A stretch of 64,000 nucleotides of DNA from Cryobacterium shii (GCF_004402595.1 NZ_SOFY01000014.1:62001-126000); one strand, 5' to 3'; counted from the stretch's first letter, positions 45,701-53,971 are shown. The notes: a model not told the origin generated them from the sequence alone. A program made the numbers and translations.

Positions 45701-46023
45701 ATGCCGGGGTGGTCGACCACCCGCAGCTCGGCGCCTACCAGCTTGCCTTCAACGAGGGTGCCATCGACGGCATCCCGGAGGGCACGGACCTCGCCGGGGC
45801 CCGCCTCCTGATCGTGTCCAGCGGCACCGTCAAACAGAACTACCGCAACCCCACCCAGCCCACGTTCAGCCCCGATGAGCTCGCGGCCTTCCGCGCCCGG
45901 GTCGGCGCGGACGCCGTCGGCATGGGCGCCGCCACCTTCGTCGCCGAAATCAGTTCCCACTGCCTCGACCCGCGCTCGCACGGGTCCTGCCGAATCCACG
46001 TCATCAAGCAGGTCAGCGCATGA
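42739..46023 (+). CDS. adnA: AdnA-like helicase-nuclease subunit
   Basis: 1094 aa UvrD/Rep-like helicase with a C-terminal RecB-type nuclease, the first of an AdnA/AdnB pair that resects double-strand breaks. Walker A GAPGTGKT is at 53-60. The Walker-B equivalent is DDAQ (Asp266-Asp267) instead of DExQ, so this motor may be weak. The nuclease core shows GTVDRVERLG ... VIVDLKTGRG and Q..YQLAF (near 960-1020). A Cys at AFETCPLHW and two near the C-terminus recall AddB-type cluster cysteines but are too few to be sure. TAGCTT 7 nt before the GTG suggests a leaderless start. The stop overlaps adnB as ATGA. Confidence 0.88.
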   Translation: MTTQAIPLPADVDSRVLDDSQRAVLRLVAGGNPSDGATAGVGVSPAVSAAVVGAPGTGKTTTLVELVADCVLRQGYSPSEILVLVPTRMGATALRDRLALRLGVPTNGPLARTANSVAFQIVRDAVTRAGGPPPTLLTGGEQDQIIAELLEGHRIEGTGPEWPATLSADVRGLRGFRTQLRDLMMRAVEYGVTPGGLADLGRRTQRPEWVAAAEFIRGYEEVKDQTRPGQYDSTELAQFAAAVVAGAPAGTCVLGTLGGLRLIVLDDAQELTQANLTLLAQFRARGVGIVAFGDPDISTGSFHGAHPDALGRLGAYLGAPALPTLVLGTVYRHDGVIRGVVREITHRIGAASAGTQRFAPSAEPTAEPGADRAEPAEPGRVQTMLAGSPADQLALIARRLRERHVIDGVPWGEMAVIVRSGSLVPSLSRGLAALEVPTQVSSAQTALRDEFAVKAFILALDLTLGRRSLNAETAVELLRGPLGGLDPITLRRLRAALRQQDLGADATDATDAAPAAYRSADELLVQALTTPSLLAGIDNRTARRAASCGESLRTAAVEHAAGATIEELLWGLWQRSGLAREWKEQAAGTGIVADEANHNLDAVVALFSAAQRYVERTPAAPPVLFVGHLVDTDVPEDTLAPRALGDAVVISTPSGMIGRDFDLVVLAGVQENVWPDLRIRGSLLGAGDLAALASGQDPQEAGERTAVLHDELRMFAQAASRARTELLVSAIDNEENQPSVFLRLLPDPVVDDSLDPADISRYPLSLRGLVGRLRRDLTRDLTRAGASVRHDDDTARRATDAAATLARLARENVPGAAPGQWYGMTPPSTLRPLNDPDAGDQPVRVSPSRMAAFETCPLHWVIGQVGGGTSNTAANLGTIIHKVMEDSTDRSPESLWQGVEARWGELQFDAEWQSRVQKVEARALTDRLASYLLDFERGGGSLLSAEGTFQLDVGGAVLSGTVDRVERLGDGRAVIVDLKTGRGDPTSDAGVVDHPQLGAYQLAFNEGAIDGIPEGTDLAGARLLIVSSGTVKQNYRNPTQPTFSPDELAAFRARVGADAVGMGAATFVAEISSHCLDPRSHGSCRIHVIKQVSA

Positions 46024-49000
46024 ACCAGTCCCTCATCCCGGCGCCCAACTCCGCCGTCCAGATCTCCGCCCTTCGCATCGCCGAGGCGCTCGAGATGTTC
46101 CCGCCCACCCGCGAGCAGCAGGCGGTGATCGAGGCGCCCCTGGCGCCGACCCTCGTGGTCGCCGGGGCCGGGAGCGGCAAGACTGAGACCATGGCCAACC
46201 GGGTGCTCTGGCTGCTCGCCAACGGCCACGCGAGGCCCGACCAGATCCTCGGACTCACCTTCACCCGCAAGGCCGCCGGCGAGCTGAACGACCGCATCCG
46301 CACCCGCATCGGCCAGCTCGACGCGAAAGGCCTGCTGCCCGCGCCGCCCCGGCCCGCCGCCGACCAGGTCACGATCGACTCCTCCGACCTGTTCAACGCG
46401 CCCACCGTCTCCACCTACAACTCGTTCGCCAGCCGCCTGTTCACCGACAACGCCCTGCTCCTCGGCCGCGAGCCCGAATCGGTGCTGCTGAGCGAGACCA
46501 GCGCCTGGCTCCTCGCCCGGCGGGTCGTGATCGAGCACGGCGACAACCGGCTCGTCCCGTTCGGCAAGAAGCTCGACCTGGTGACGGATGCCGTGCTCTC
46601 CTTCAGCCGTTCCCTCGCCGAGAACCCCCCGCGGTTCGTCTCCGGCGAGGCGACCGCCCCGCACGACCTGGCCGGGCTGGCGCACGGTTTTGCCTACCTG
46701 CGGGACCTGCCCTACGGCAACCCGCGCAAGAAGATCCCGTACTCCTCGGTCGTGGAGTCCCTCGCGGCAGTGGAACCCCTGCCGGTCCTGTTCGAGCTGG
46801 CCGAACGGTACAGCAGCGAGAAACGACGCCTGGGGCTGATCGAGTTCTCCGACCAGGTCGCCCTGGCCCTGCAGGTCTGCCAGAAGGTCGAGCAGGTCGT
46901 CACCCGCTACCGCGACCAGTACCGGGTGGTGCTGCTCGACGAATACCAGGACACCTCCGTGCTGCAGACAGAACTGCTGCACACCCTCTTCAGCCGGCAC
47001 CCGGTGATGGCCGTGGGCGACCCGCACCAGTCCATCTACGGCTGGCGCGGGGCCAGCTCCGCCAACCTGCTCGGCTTCTCGCAGAGCTTCGCGGGCCTCT
47101 CCAACCGGGAGGCGCCGTCGATGAGTCTCTCCTATACCTGGCGCAACCCGGTCGCCGTGCTCGACGTCGCCAACGCCCTGGTGTCCCCGCTGAGCGACGC
47201 ACTGCGCGCCCGGCCCGACGGCATCCAGGTGGACACGCTCAAGGTGCCGGCCGGCAAAGAATCCGGCCGGGTCGAGGCTTCGATGCGGGAGACCATGGCC
47301 GACGAGGCCCGCGCGGTGGCGGACTGGTTCGCGACGCGCCTGCCGCCGGGCAGCGAGCGGTCCGGCGCGATGCTGTTCCGGGCCCGCCGGGACATGGAAT
47401 ACTTCGCCGAGGTGCTGCGCGAGAGGGGCGTCCGGGCCCACGTGCTCGGCCTCGGCGGGCTGCTGTCCACCCCCGAGGTCACCGACGTCGTGTGCGTGCT
47501 GCGGGTCGTGCACGACCCCTCCGCCGGCAGCGAGCTGGTGCGGCTGCTCGGCAGCGGCCGCTACCGGGTGGGCCCGCGCGACCTGCAGCACCTCGCCGCC
47601 GTGGCCCGCTGGCTGGCCGCGCACGACTGGGCGCAGCAGGCCGTGACCCAGGACCTCAAAGACAAGATGCGGGCATCCGTCGCCGTCGACGAGGGCGCTT
47701 CCCTCGTCGACGCCCTCGATTTCGTCGCCTCGGCGCCGGAGACGCACGGGCAACTGCAGGGCTTCAGCGACCAGGGCCGCTCCCGGGTGCGCGCGGCCGG
47801 ACGCCAGCTGGCCTGGCTCCGAGCGCGGGCCGGCCTGCCGCTGCTCGACTTCGTGCGGCTGATCGAACAGGAACTCCTGCTCGACGTCGAACTGGTCGCC
47901 AACGAGTCGAACGGCCTCGGCCTGGCCAACCTGTACGCCTTCCACGACACCGTCTCCGCGTTCCTGGCCAGCGACGAGCAGGGCAGCCTCTCCGCTTTCC
48001 TGCGCTGGCTGGACCGGGCGGCCCTCGCGGACGACATGGGCCCGCGGCTCGAGATGAGCGAGCACGGCACCGTGCAGCTGCTCACCATCCACGGGGCCAA
48101 AGGGCTCGAATGGGACTACGTCGCCATCCCCAACCTGACCGAGAAGAGCCTGCCGGCCCAGACCAGGGAGGGCTCCGGCTGGCTGCGCTTCGGCGAACTG
48201 CCCTACCCGTTCCGGGGCGACCGGGCCGAACTGCCGGAGCTGGCCTGGCGCGAGCACGAGACCCAGCTGTCGTACGAGACCGAGTTCCTCGCCTACAAGG
48301 AGCAGCTCGCGGCCCGCCACGACGACGAGGAGCGTCGCCTGATCTACGTGGCCACGACCAGGGCCCAGCGCGAGCTCCTCCTGACCGGCTCGTTCTGGGG
48401 CGGCGGCACCACCGTGCGGAAGCCCAGCCGGTACCTGGCGGAACTGGCCGAGGCCGGCCTGATCGACCCGCTGCCGGAGGGCAGTGTCGACGACGAGTTG
48501 CCCGGCGCCGACCAGGACAGCGCCGAACTCTGGCCGTTCGACCCCCTCGGCGCCCGGCGGGCGCTGGTCGAGGCCGCCGCGGCCCGGGTCAACGGGGAGG
48601 CGGACTCCGACGGCTCCGACCGGGAGACCCGCTGGACCCACGCGGTCACCCTCCTGCTCGAGGAGCGTGCGCTGCGGCTCGCCGGCGCGGCCTGGGCCCC
48701 GCCGCCGACCCGCATCCCGGCCTCCCGGTTCAAGGACTACCTCGACGACCCCGACGGGGTGGCCGCCCGGCTGCGGCGGCCGATGCCGGAACGGCCCTAC
48801 CGGGCCACCCGGCTCGGCACCCTCTTCCACTCCTGGGTGGAGCAGCGCGCCGGCGGGGCGTCCGGCGGCGACCTGATCGACGCGGGCGAGAACGAACTGG
48901 ACCTGGGCGACCTCGACCCGGACGCGTTCGACCTGGACCTCGACCAGAACCAGCCCCTGGAGCAGGCGCAGCTCGAGCGGCTGCAGCGCACCTTCGAGCA

Positions 49001-49403
49001 GTCACCGTGGGCTGCTCTGGCGCCCGAGGACGTCGAGATCGAGATCCACCACGTGCTGGCCGGGCAGGTCTTCGTCTGCAAGCTGGACGCGGTCTACCGC
49101 ACGGAGACCGGGTACCAGGTCGTGGACTGGAAGACCGGCCGGGCGCCGAAGAATGCGGCGGACCTCGAGCTCAAGCAGACGCAACTGGCCCTCTACCGGC
49201 TCGCGTACGCGCGCTGGAAGGGCATCGACCCAGGTCTCGTGGACGCGGTGTTCTACTTCGTCGCGGACGACACGATCGTCGCGCCCGCCCGGCTCTACTC
49301 GGAGGAGGACCTGGTGCGGGCCTGGTCGTCGGTCCGGCCGGCCGTGTCGCTGGCGGAGCCCGCCACGATGTCGATGGGGCCGGTGACCGCGTCGGCTCCA
49401 TGA
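46020..49403 (+). CDS. adnB: AdnB-like helicase-nuclease subunit
   Basis: 1127 aa partner of the preceding subunit. Canonical motor: Walker A AGAGSGKT (48-55), LTFTRKAAGEL, DEYQDTS (Asp307), GDPHQSIYGWRG, LLTIHGAKGLEWDYV and YVATTRAQRELLL. The C-terminal nuclease has CKLDAVYR, YQVVDWKTG and TQLALYRLAYAR, i.e. a complete D-DxK-Q set. It should supply most of the ATP-driven translocation. ATG overlaps adnA by 4 nt. The last 109 nt overlap the 3' end of the opposite-strand gene at 49295-50566. Confidence 0.92.
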   Translation: MNQSLIPAPNSAVQISALRIAEALEMFPPTREQQAVIEAPLAPTLVVAGAGSGKTETMANRVLWLLANGHARPDQILGLTFTRKAAGELNDRIRTRIGQLDAKGLLPAPPRPAADQVTIDSSDLFNAPTVSTYNSFASRLFTDNALLLGREPESVLLSETSAWLLARRVVIEHGDNRLVPFGKKLDLVTDAVLSFSRSLAENPPRFVSGEATAPHDLAGLAHGFAYLRDLPYGNPRKKIPYSSVVESLAAVEPLPVLFELAERYSSEKRRLGLIEFSDQVALALQVCQKVEQVVTRYRDQYRVVLLDEYQDTSVLQTELLHTLFSRHPVMAVGDPHQSIYGWRGASSANLLGFSQSFAGLSNREAPSMSLSYTWRNPVAVLDVANALVSPLSDALRARPDGIQVDTLKVPAGKESGRVEASMRETMADEARAVADWFATRLPPGSERSGAMLFRARRDMEYFAEVLRERGVRAHVLGLGGLLSTPEVTDVVCVLRVVHDPSAGSELVRLLGSGRYRVGPRDLQHLAAVARWLAAHDWAQQAVTQDLKDKMRASVAVDEGASLVDALDFVASAPETHGQLQGFSDQGRSRVRAAGRQLAWLRARAGLPLLDFVRLIEQELLLDVELVANESNGLGLANLYAFHDTVSAFLASDEQGSLSAFLRWLDRAALADDMGPRLEMSEHGTVQLLTIHGAKGLEWDYVAIPNLTEKSLPAQTREGSGWLRFGELPYPFRGDRAELPELAWREHETQLSYETEFLAYKEQLAARHDDEERRLIYVATTRAQRELLLTGSFWGGGTTVRKPSRYLAELAEAGLIDPLPEGSVDDELPGADQDSAELWPFDPLGARRALVEAAAARVNGEADSDGSDRETRWTHAVTLLLEERALRLAGAAWAPPPTRIPASRFKDYLDDPDGVAARLRRPMPERPYRATRLGTLFHSWVEQRAGGASGGDLIDAGENELDLGDLDPDAFDLDLDQNQPLEQAQLERLQRTFEQSPWAALAPEDVEIEIHHVLAGQVFVCKLDAVYRTETGYQVVDWKTGRAPKNAADLELKQTQLALYRLAYARWKGIDPGLVDAVFYFVADDTIVAPARLYSEEDLVRAWSSVRPAVSLAEPATMSMGPVTASAP

Positions 49404-50566
49404 CCGGCGGGCGCCGCCCCGGCGGACGAGGCCGCACCCGCACCGGTGCGGTCCCGGGTGGCTCCGTCGGCGTCGTCGTCATCGGCGAACTCGCTCGGCC
49501 CGAAGTCGGAGAGGTTGTAGGCATCCGTGTGCAGCGACGAGCTGAGGTCGCGCCGAGGGGTGTTCCGCGGTGTCGAGGCCAGCATGTTCTCGACGCCGGC
49601 GACGTCGAGGATAGGGCCGGTGTCGGGGGACAACGGATGCGAGGCGCTCCGGTGTACGTTGTCGACCAGCCCGTCGAGCATGGCGACGGCGTCGTCGACG
49701 ATGCCCTGGTTGCGGGTGTCCGTGCCGTGCAGCAGCCAGCGGGCCAGCTCCAGTTCGGCGTAGAGCATCGCGCGCTGCGTGATCCGCGGATCGTTGCCCT
49801 GGCGGGCGGTCGCGTAGGAGGCGACGGCGGTTTCGCCGGCCGCCCCGCGGGAGGCGAGCAGCCAGTGCAGGTCGCGGGCCGGGTCGCCCACGCTGAGCGC
49901 CGACCAGCCGAGCACGCCGGAGACGGAGTCCTCGCTGATCAAGAACGAGTCGGCGGACAGCGAGCCGTGCACCACGCACGGAGCGAACTGCCACAGGGAA
50001 TCGTCGTCCGTGGCCTGCTCCCACCGGCGGAGGAGGGCGGCGGGGAGGTAACCGGTGGCTGATGCGCGGTCGATCAGGTCGATGGCCCCGGTGCGGCAGT
50101 CCTGCGCGCTCTGCTGGGGGAGGCCGGCGGTGCCCACGAATGCGGTCGGCAGACCGTGGATCGCGGCGATGGCACGCCCGATCGACCCGGACACGCCGGC
50201 GTGGCCGGTCAGGGCATCCGCGTCGAACGAGTCGCCGTCCAGCAGCTCGTAGACGACGGCCCGGGTGCCGCTGAGCGGGGCCTGGCCCACGAACTCGGGC
50301 ACGTCGAAGGGGAGGCGGCTGCGGGTGCCGACCGTGAGGGCGCGCAGGGCCACGAGGTCGGCGGACTGCTCCGTTTCGGCGGCCTGGGAGACCGGTACGC
50401 GGATGATCAGCGACCGTCCCTCGGTGTCGATCAGCAGGGCGGAATCGAAGGAGCCGTTGGCTCCGGGAGTGCGTGCGCTGGAGCCGTAGGACCGGGCCCG
50501 GACGACGTCCAGTCCGGGAACGGCGGCAGTGGCCAGCGCGGCTAGAGTGAGAGGGGATCTGACCAT
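49295..50566 (-). CDS. Aminoglycoside-phosphotransferase-fold protein, probably inactive
   Basis: 423 aa protein with the APH/choline-kinase fold (VVYELLDGDSFDADALTGHA, PCVVHGSLSADSFLISEDSV, SVGDPARDLHWLLASRG). The catalytic HGDxxxxN loop reads His200-Gly-Ser202-Leu-Ser-Ala-Asp-Ser207, and the metal-binding Asp (usually IDW) is Gly220. Catalysis is therefore unlikely, pointing to a pseudokinase. The last ~70 residues are Asp/Ala/Gly-rich disorder and overlap adnB by 109 nt. TAACCT 7 nt before the ATG suggests a leaderless start. It is inserted on the opposite strand in an otherwise co-directional repair cluster. Confidence 0.8.
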   Translation of the reverse strand: MVRSPLTLAALATAAVPGLDVVRARSYGSSARTPGANGSFDSALLIDTEGRSLIIRVPVSQAAETEQSADLVALRALTVGTRSRLPFDVPEFVGQAPLSGTRAVVYELLDGDSFDADALTGHAGVSGSIGRAIAAIHGLPTAFVGTAGLPQQSAQDCRTGAIDLIDRASATGYLPAALLRRWEQATDDDSLWQFAPCVVHGSLSADSFLISEDSVSGVLGWSALSVGDPARDLHWLLASRGAAGETAVASYATARQGNDPRITQRAMLYAELELARWLLHGTDTRNQGIVDDAVAMLDGLVDNVHRSASHPLSPDTGPILDVAGVENMLASTPRNTPRRDLSSSLHTDAYNLSDFGPSEFADDDDADGATRDRTGAGAASSAGAAPAGHGADAVTGPIDIVAGSASDTAGRTDDQARTRSSSE

Positions 50567-50573
50567 ACCTTCT

Positions 50574-50579
50574 AGGTTA
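50574..50579 (-). promoter_or_regulatory. Candidate leaderless -10 (TAACCT) for the degenerate phosphotransferase
   Basis: On the minus strand, TAACCT is followed by 7 nt and the ATG at 50566. AAGG lies only one nt from the ATG and is too close to act as a ribosome site. Confidence 0.5.
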
Positions 50580-50657
50580 GGTCGACTTCCTCCCGGCGCG
50601 GTCGTTCGCCACGCCTCCACACAACTTCGGCAGAACTGCCCGAGCCCGGAGGGCACC

Positions 50658-51629
50658 ATGTCGTTTGCTTTCACGTCCCGCTTGCCGCTGTCGCGCCAGG
50701 CGGTGGATCGCGACCACGAGGCCCGGGCTACGCCAGACCTGCTCGACCGGCTGTGGGCGGATGCCTCCACGCGCGTGCTCGCGCTCCACCGCGGTTCCGC
50801 GCTGATGAGCCCCACCGGCGGCCCGGCGCGGCTCCGGCTGCTGGCGCCCGACCGGGAGCCGAGCGCGGAGCTGCGGCTCTACCTCGGTCGGTCCCTGGCC
50901 CCGGAGGAGTCCGAACCGGTGGGCACCCGGCTCGTCGCGGCCGTCCTGTCCGACGACGCGGCCGCGGCGCTCGAACCGGACCCGGCGCGCTGGGCGTCGC
51001 TCCGCACCGTGGCCACGGCCCTGACCGACCGCGACGCCGGCCTGCTGACCGAGACCCTCGGGGTGGTCAACTGGCACGGCTCCCACTCCCACTGCCCGCG
51101 GTGCGGCACGGCCACCCTGCTCGAGACCGCCGGCTGGACCCGCCGCTGCCCGTCCTGCGGCGGCCAGGTCTTCCCGCGCACCGACCCGGCCGTGATCGTG
51201 CTGATCACCGACGCCGACGACCGCATCCTGCTCGGCTCCAACGCCCTGTGGGAGAACAACCGCTACTCCCTCCTGGCTGGTTTCGTCGAACCGGGCGAGT
51301 CGCTCGAAGCGGCCGTGATCCGGGAGATGTTCGAGGAATCGGGCCTGCGCGTGACCGACCCGGTCTACCTCGGCTCCCAGCCCTGGCCGTTCCCGGCCTC
51401 GATCATGTTCGGCTTCACCCCGAGCCTCGCCGACGGGCAGCCGGCCTCGGGCCTGCTCCCCGACGGCGAGGAGATCCTCGACCTGCGCTGGTTCAGCCGG
51501 GACGAGCTCCGAGCCGCCGGCGACAGCATCATCCTGCCCGGCCGGTCCTCGATCGCCCGCGCGATCATCGAGCATTGGATGGGCGAGCCGCTGGACTTCG
51601 GTCCGGACGAGGTGCACGGATGGCGCTGA
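50658..51629 (+). CDS. nudC: NADH pyrophosphatase NudC
   Basis: 323 aa Nudix hydrolase that cleaves NAD(H) and can remove NAD caps from RNA. A four-Cys zinc ribbon is present (CPRCGTA ... CPSCGGQ, near residues 153-175). The Nudix box reads GFVEPGESLEAAVIREMFEE and continues SGL, and the NudC-specific SQPWPFPAS motif lies after it. GGAGGG at 50649-50654 fixes the ATG. The end overlaps uvrD2 by 10 nt. The nudC-uvrD2 pair behind adnAB matches mycobacterial order. Confidence 0.95.
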   Translation: MSFAFTSRLPLSRQAVDRDHEARATPDLLDRLWADASTRVLALHRGSALMSPTGGPARLRLLAPDREPSAELRLYLGRSLAPEESEPVGTRLVAAVLSDDAAAALEPDPARWASLRTVATALTDRDAGLLTETLGVVNWHGSHSHCPRCGTATLLETAGWTRRCPSCGGQVFPRTDPAVIVLITDADDRILLGSNALWENNRYSLLAGFVEPGESLEAAVIREMFEESGLRVTDPVYLGSQPWPFPASIMFGFTPSLADGQPASGLLPDGEEILDLRWFSRDELRAAGDSIILPGRSSIARAIIEHWMGEPLDFGPDEVHGWR

Positions 51630-53335
51630 CCGCCGCCTCCCTCCTGGCCGGCCTCGACGAGCAGCAGCGGGTGGCCGCCGAGGCCCTGGTCGGCCCGGTG
51701 TGCATGCTCGCCGGCGCCGGCACCGGCAAGACCCGCGCCATCACCCACCGGATCGCCTACGGCGTGATGACCGGCGCCTACTCGCCCGGCCGGGTGATGG
51801 CGCTCACGTTCACGGCGCGCGCCGCCGCGGAACTGCGCGGCCGGCTGCGCCAGCTGGGCGCGGGCGGCGTCGCCGCGCGCACGTTCCACGCGGCCGCCCT
51901 GTCCCAGCTGAACTATTTCTGGCCGCACGTGGTCGGCGGCCAGGCTCCCCGCATCCTCGACGGCAAGGGCCGTCTGCTCGGCCACGCCGCCGAAACCCTG
52001 AAACTCAAGCTGGACACCGCCACCCTGCGCGACCTGGCCGCCGAGATCGAGTGGCGCAAGACCTCCGGCCTCAGCATCGAGGCCTACGGCGCCGGGATCG
52101 CCCGGCGGAGCCTGCCCGGGCGGCTGGACGTGGACCAGGTCCTGACCATGCAGGAGACCTACGAGCGGCTCAAGGACGAACGCAAGCAGATCGACTTCGA
52201 GGACGTGCTGCTGGCCATGGCGGGGATGATCGAGGCGGAGCCGTCCGTGGCCCTGCAGGTGCGCGAGCAGTACCGCTTCTTCGTCGTCGACGAGTACCAG
52301 GACGTGTCGCCGCTGCAGCACGACCTGCTCTCGCTCTGGCTGGGGGAGCGGCGCGATCTCTGCGTGGTGGGCGACGCCAGCCAGACGATCTACTCGTTCA
52401 CCGGCGCCCGCAGCGACTACCTGCTCGACTTCCCGAAACGGTGGGAGGACGCGACCGTGGTGCGGCTGGAGCGCAACTACCGTTCCACCGCGTCGATCGT
52501 GTCCACCGCCAACCAGCTGATGCGCGGGCGGGCGGGGGCCCTGACGTTGCAGGCCAACGCCGCCGAGGCCGGCATCGAGCCGAGCGTGCGCGAGTACGCC
52601 AATGACATGGCCGAGGCGCGCGGCGTCGCGCAGAGCATCCTCGACCTGATCGAGGCCGGGACCAAGCCGGAGCAGATCGCCGTCCTGTTCCGGGTGAACG
52701 TGCAGGCGGCCTTTCTGGAGACCGCCCTCGGCGACGTCGGGGTGAGCTACCAGATCCGGGGCTCCAAGCGGTTCTTCGACCTCGCGGAGGTCAAGCAGGC
52801 GGTGATGCAGCTGCGGGCGGCATCCGTGTCGATCATTGGCGAGCCCCTGTTCAAATCCGTCAGCGATGTGCTGCGCTCCCTCGGCTGGAGCCAGAGCGCG
52901 CCGGAGGCCCCCGGGGCGGTGCGCGATCGCTGGGAGTCCCTCAACGCCATCATGGGCCTGGTCGATCAGGCGGCCCCGGGGACCACGTTCCGCCAGTTCA
53001 CCGACGAGCTGATGGAGCGCCAGGCCGGCCAGCACGAGCCGACGGTGTCCGCGGTGACGCTGGCGACCATGCACTCCGCGAAGGGTCTCGAGTGGGAGGC
53101 GGTCTTCCTGATCGGGCTGTCGGAGGGTCTGGTGCCAATCAGCTACGCCGGCACCTTCGAGCAGATCGACGAGGAACGCCGCCTGCTCTATGTGGGCATC
53201 ACCCGGGCCCGTCGCCGGCTCGCGCTGAGCTGGTCGGCGGCCGGACACCAGCAGCGCGCCCCGCGCGAGCGGTCCCGTTTCCTCGGCGAGATCGGCCTCC
53301 GCACCGCCCGTGCGGCCGGCGCCCGCGGCGCCTGA
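51620..53335 (+). CDS. uvrD2: UvrD2-like SF1 DNA helicase, short form without HRDC
   Basis: 571 aa 3'-5' helicase. Walker A is in LAGAGTGKT (near 30-38), then MALTFTARAAAEL, FFVVDEYQDVSPL, GDASQTIYSFTG, MHSAKGLEWEAV and YVGITRARRRLALSWS. Mycobacterial UvrD2 is near 700 aa and carries a C-terminal HRDC domain and a tetracysteine motif; this protein stops soon after helicase domain 2B, so both are missing. ATG lies in the NudC end (ATGGCGCTGA), implying coupled translation. Repetitive non-coding DNA follows at once. Confidence 0.93.
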   Translation: MALTAASLLAGLDEQQRVAAEALVGPVCMLAGAGTGKTRAITHRIAYGVMTGAYSPGRVMALTFTARAAAELRGRLRQLGAGGVAARTFHAAALSQLNYFWPHVVGGQAPRILDGKGRLLGHAAETLKLKLDTATLRDLAAEIEWRKTSGLSIEAYGAGIARRSLPGRLDVDQVLTMQETYERLKDERKQIDFEDVLLAMAGMIEAEPSVALQVREQYRFFVVDEYQDVSPLQHDLLSLWLGERRDLCVVGDASQTIYSFTGARSDYLLDFPKRWEDATVVRLERNYRSTASIVSTANQLMRGRAGALTLQANAAEAGIEPSVREYANDMAEARGVAQSILDLIEAGTKPEQIAVLFRVNVQAAFLETALGDVGVSYQIRGSKRFFDLAEVKQAVMQLRAASVSIIGEPLFKSVSDVLRSLGWSQSAPEAPGAVRDRWESLNAIMGLVDQAAPGTTFRQFTDELMERQAGQHEPTVSAVTLATMHSAKGLEWEAVFLIGLSEGLVPISYAGTFEQIDEERRLLYVGITRARRRLALSWSAAGHQQRAPRERSRFLGEIGLRTARAAGARGA

Positions 53336-53445
53336 CCTGCCTGCCCAGTCCGCCGCGCCTGACCTGGCCGCGTCCGCGGCGCCTGCCCGCCCTGCCCGCC
53401 TGACCTGCCTGCCCAGTCCGCCGCGCCTGACCTGGCCGCGTCCGC
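53333..53445 (+). repeat. Direct repeat of 45 bp
   Basis: Two identical 45-bp copies (53333-53377 and 53401-53445) start at the uvrD2 stop codon and are built from CGCCTGACCTGGCCGCGTCC-like words. The gene-free region 53336-54111 contains this and the four repeat features listed next. Confidence 0.9.
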
Positions 53446-53541
53446 CGCGCCTGACGTTGCTTACCGGTCTGCCCGCTCGCTTCTACCCCCGCCTCGCCCT
53501 CGACCTGGTTAGCACCACCACCAGCAGCACCCGAGGCCACG

Positions 53542-53638
53542 GTGGCTAATTCAGGAGATCCGCGCGGAATCGCAGGTTCCGCCGCACTGCTTCGGCGCCG
53601 AGGTCCGGCGGCCGGCCGACTTCTCCTGAATTAGCCAC
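53542..53638. repeat. Long-spacer inverted repeat (17-bp perfect arms)
   Basis: GTGGCTAATTCAGGAGA (53542-53558) pairs perfectly with 53622-53638 across a 63-nt spacer that itself is rich in short palindromes. The overall plan (total about 97 bp, AT-richer arms) matches the family A elements, but the arm sequence is different. Confidence 0.88.
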
Positions 53639-53706
53639 ACTCGGCGTCGGTCATTGGGCCTCCGGGCATCGCGGCACCGCGGCACCGCGGCATCGGGGCG
53701 CCGCGG

Positions 53707-53761
53707 CACCTGGGCACATACGCACCTGGGCACTTACGCACCTGGGCACCTACGCACCTGG
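53707..53761 (+). repeat. 16-bp tandem repeat, 3.4 copies
   Basis: CACCTGGGCACATACG, CACCTGGGCACTTACG and CACCTGGGCACCTACG follow each other, then a partial CACCTGG. The preceding 35 nt also consist of CGCGGCAC-type repeats. Confidence 0.92.
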
Positions 53762-53876
53762 TAGGCCTCGCCCGATCGCCCGACGGGATATCAGTGGCGA
53801 ACGAGGGACGAGGGACGAGAGACGAGGAACGAGGAACGCGGGGTGGGGGACGAGGTGTGTGGACCGCGCGGCCTGA

Positions 53877-53971
53877 GCATAACTCCTGCAGATTCTCAGA
53901 GGGGGCCGGGGCGCCGCCCAGTGAATTCGGGCTGCAGCGCACCCCGGCCGAGCAGATTGCAGGAGTTATGC
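53877..53971. repeat. Long-spacer inverted repeat (14-bp perfect arms)
   Basis: GCATAACTCCTGCA (53877-53890) pairs with 53958-53971 over a 67-nt GC-rich spacer. Same size class as the elements at 27394, 38841 and 53542, but unrelated arms. Confidence 0.85.
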
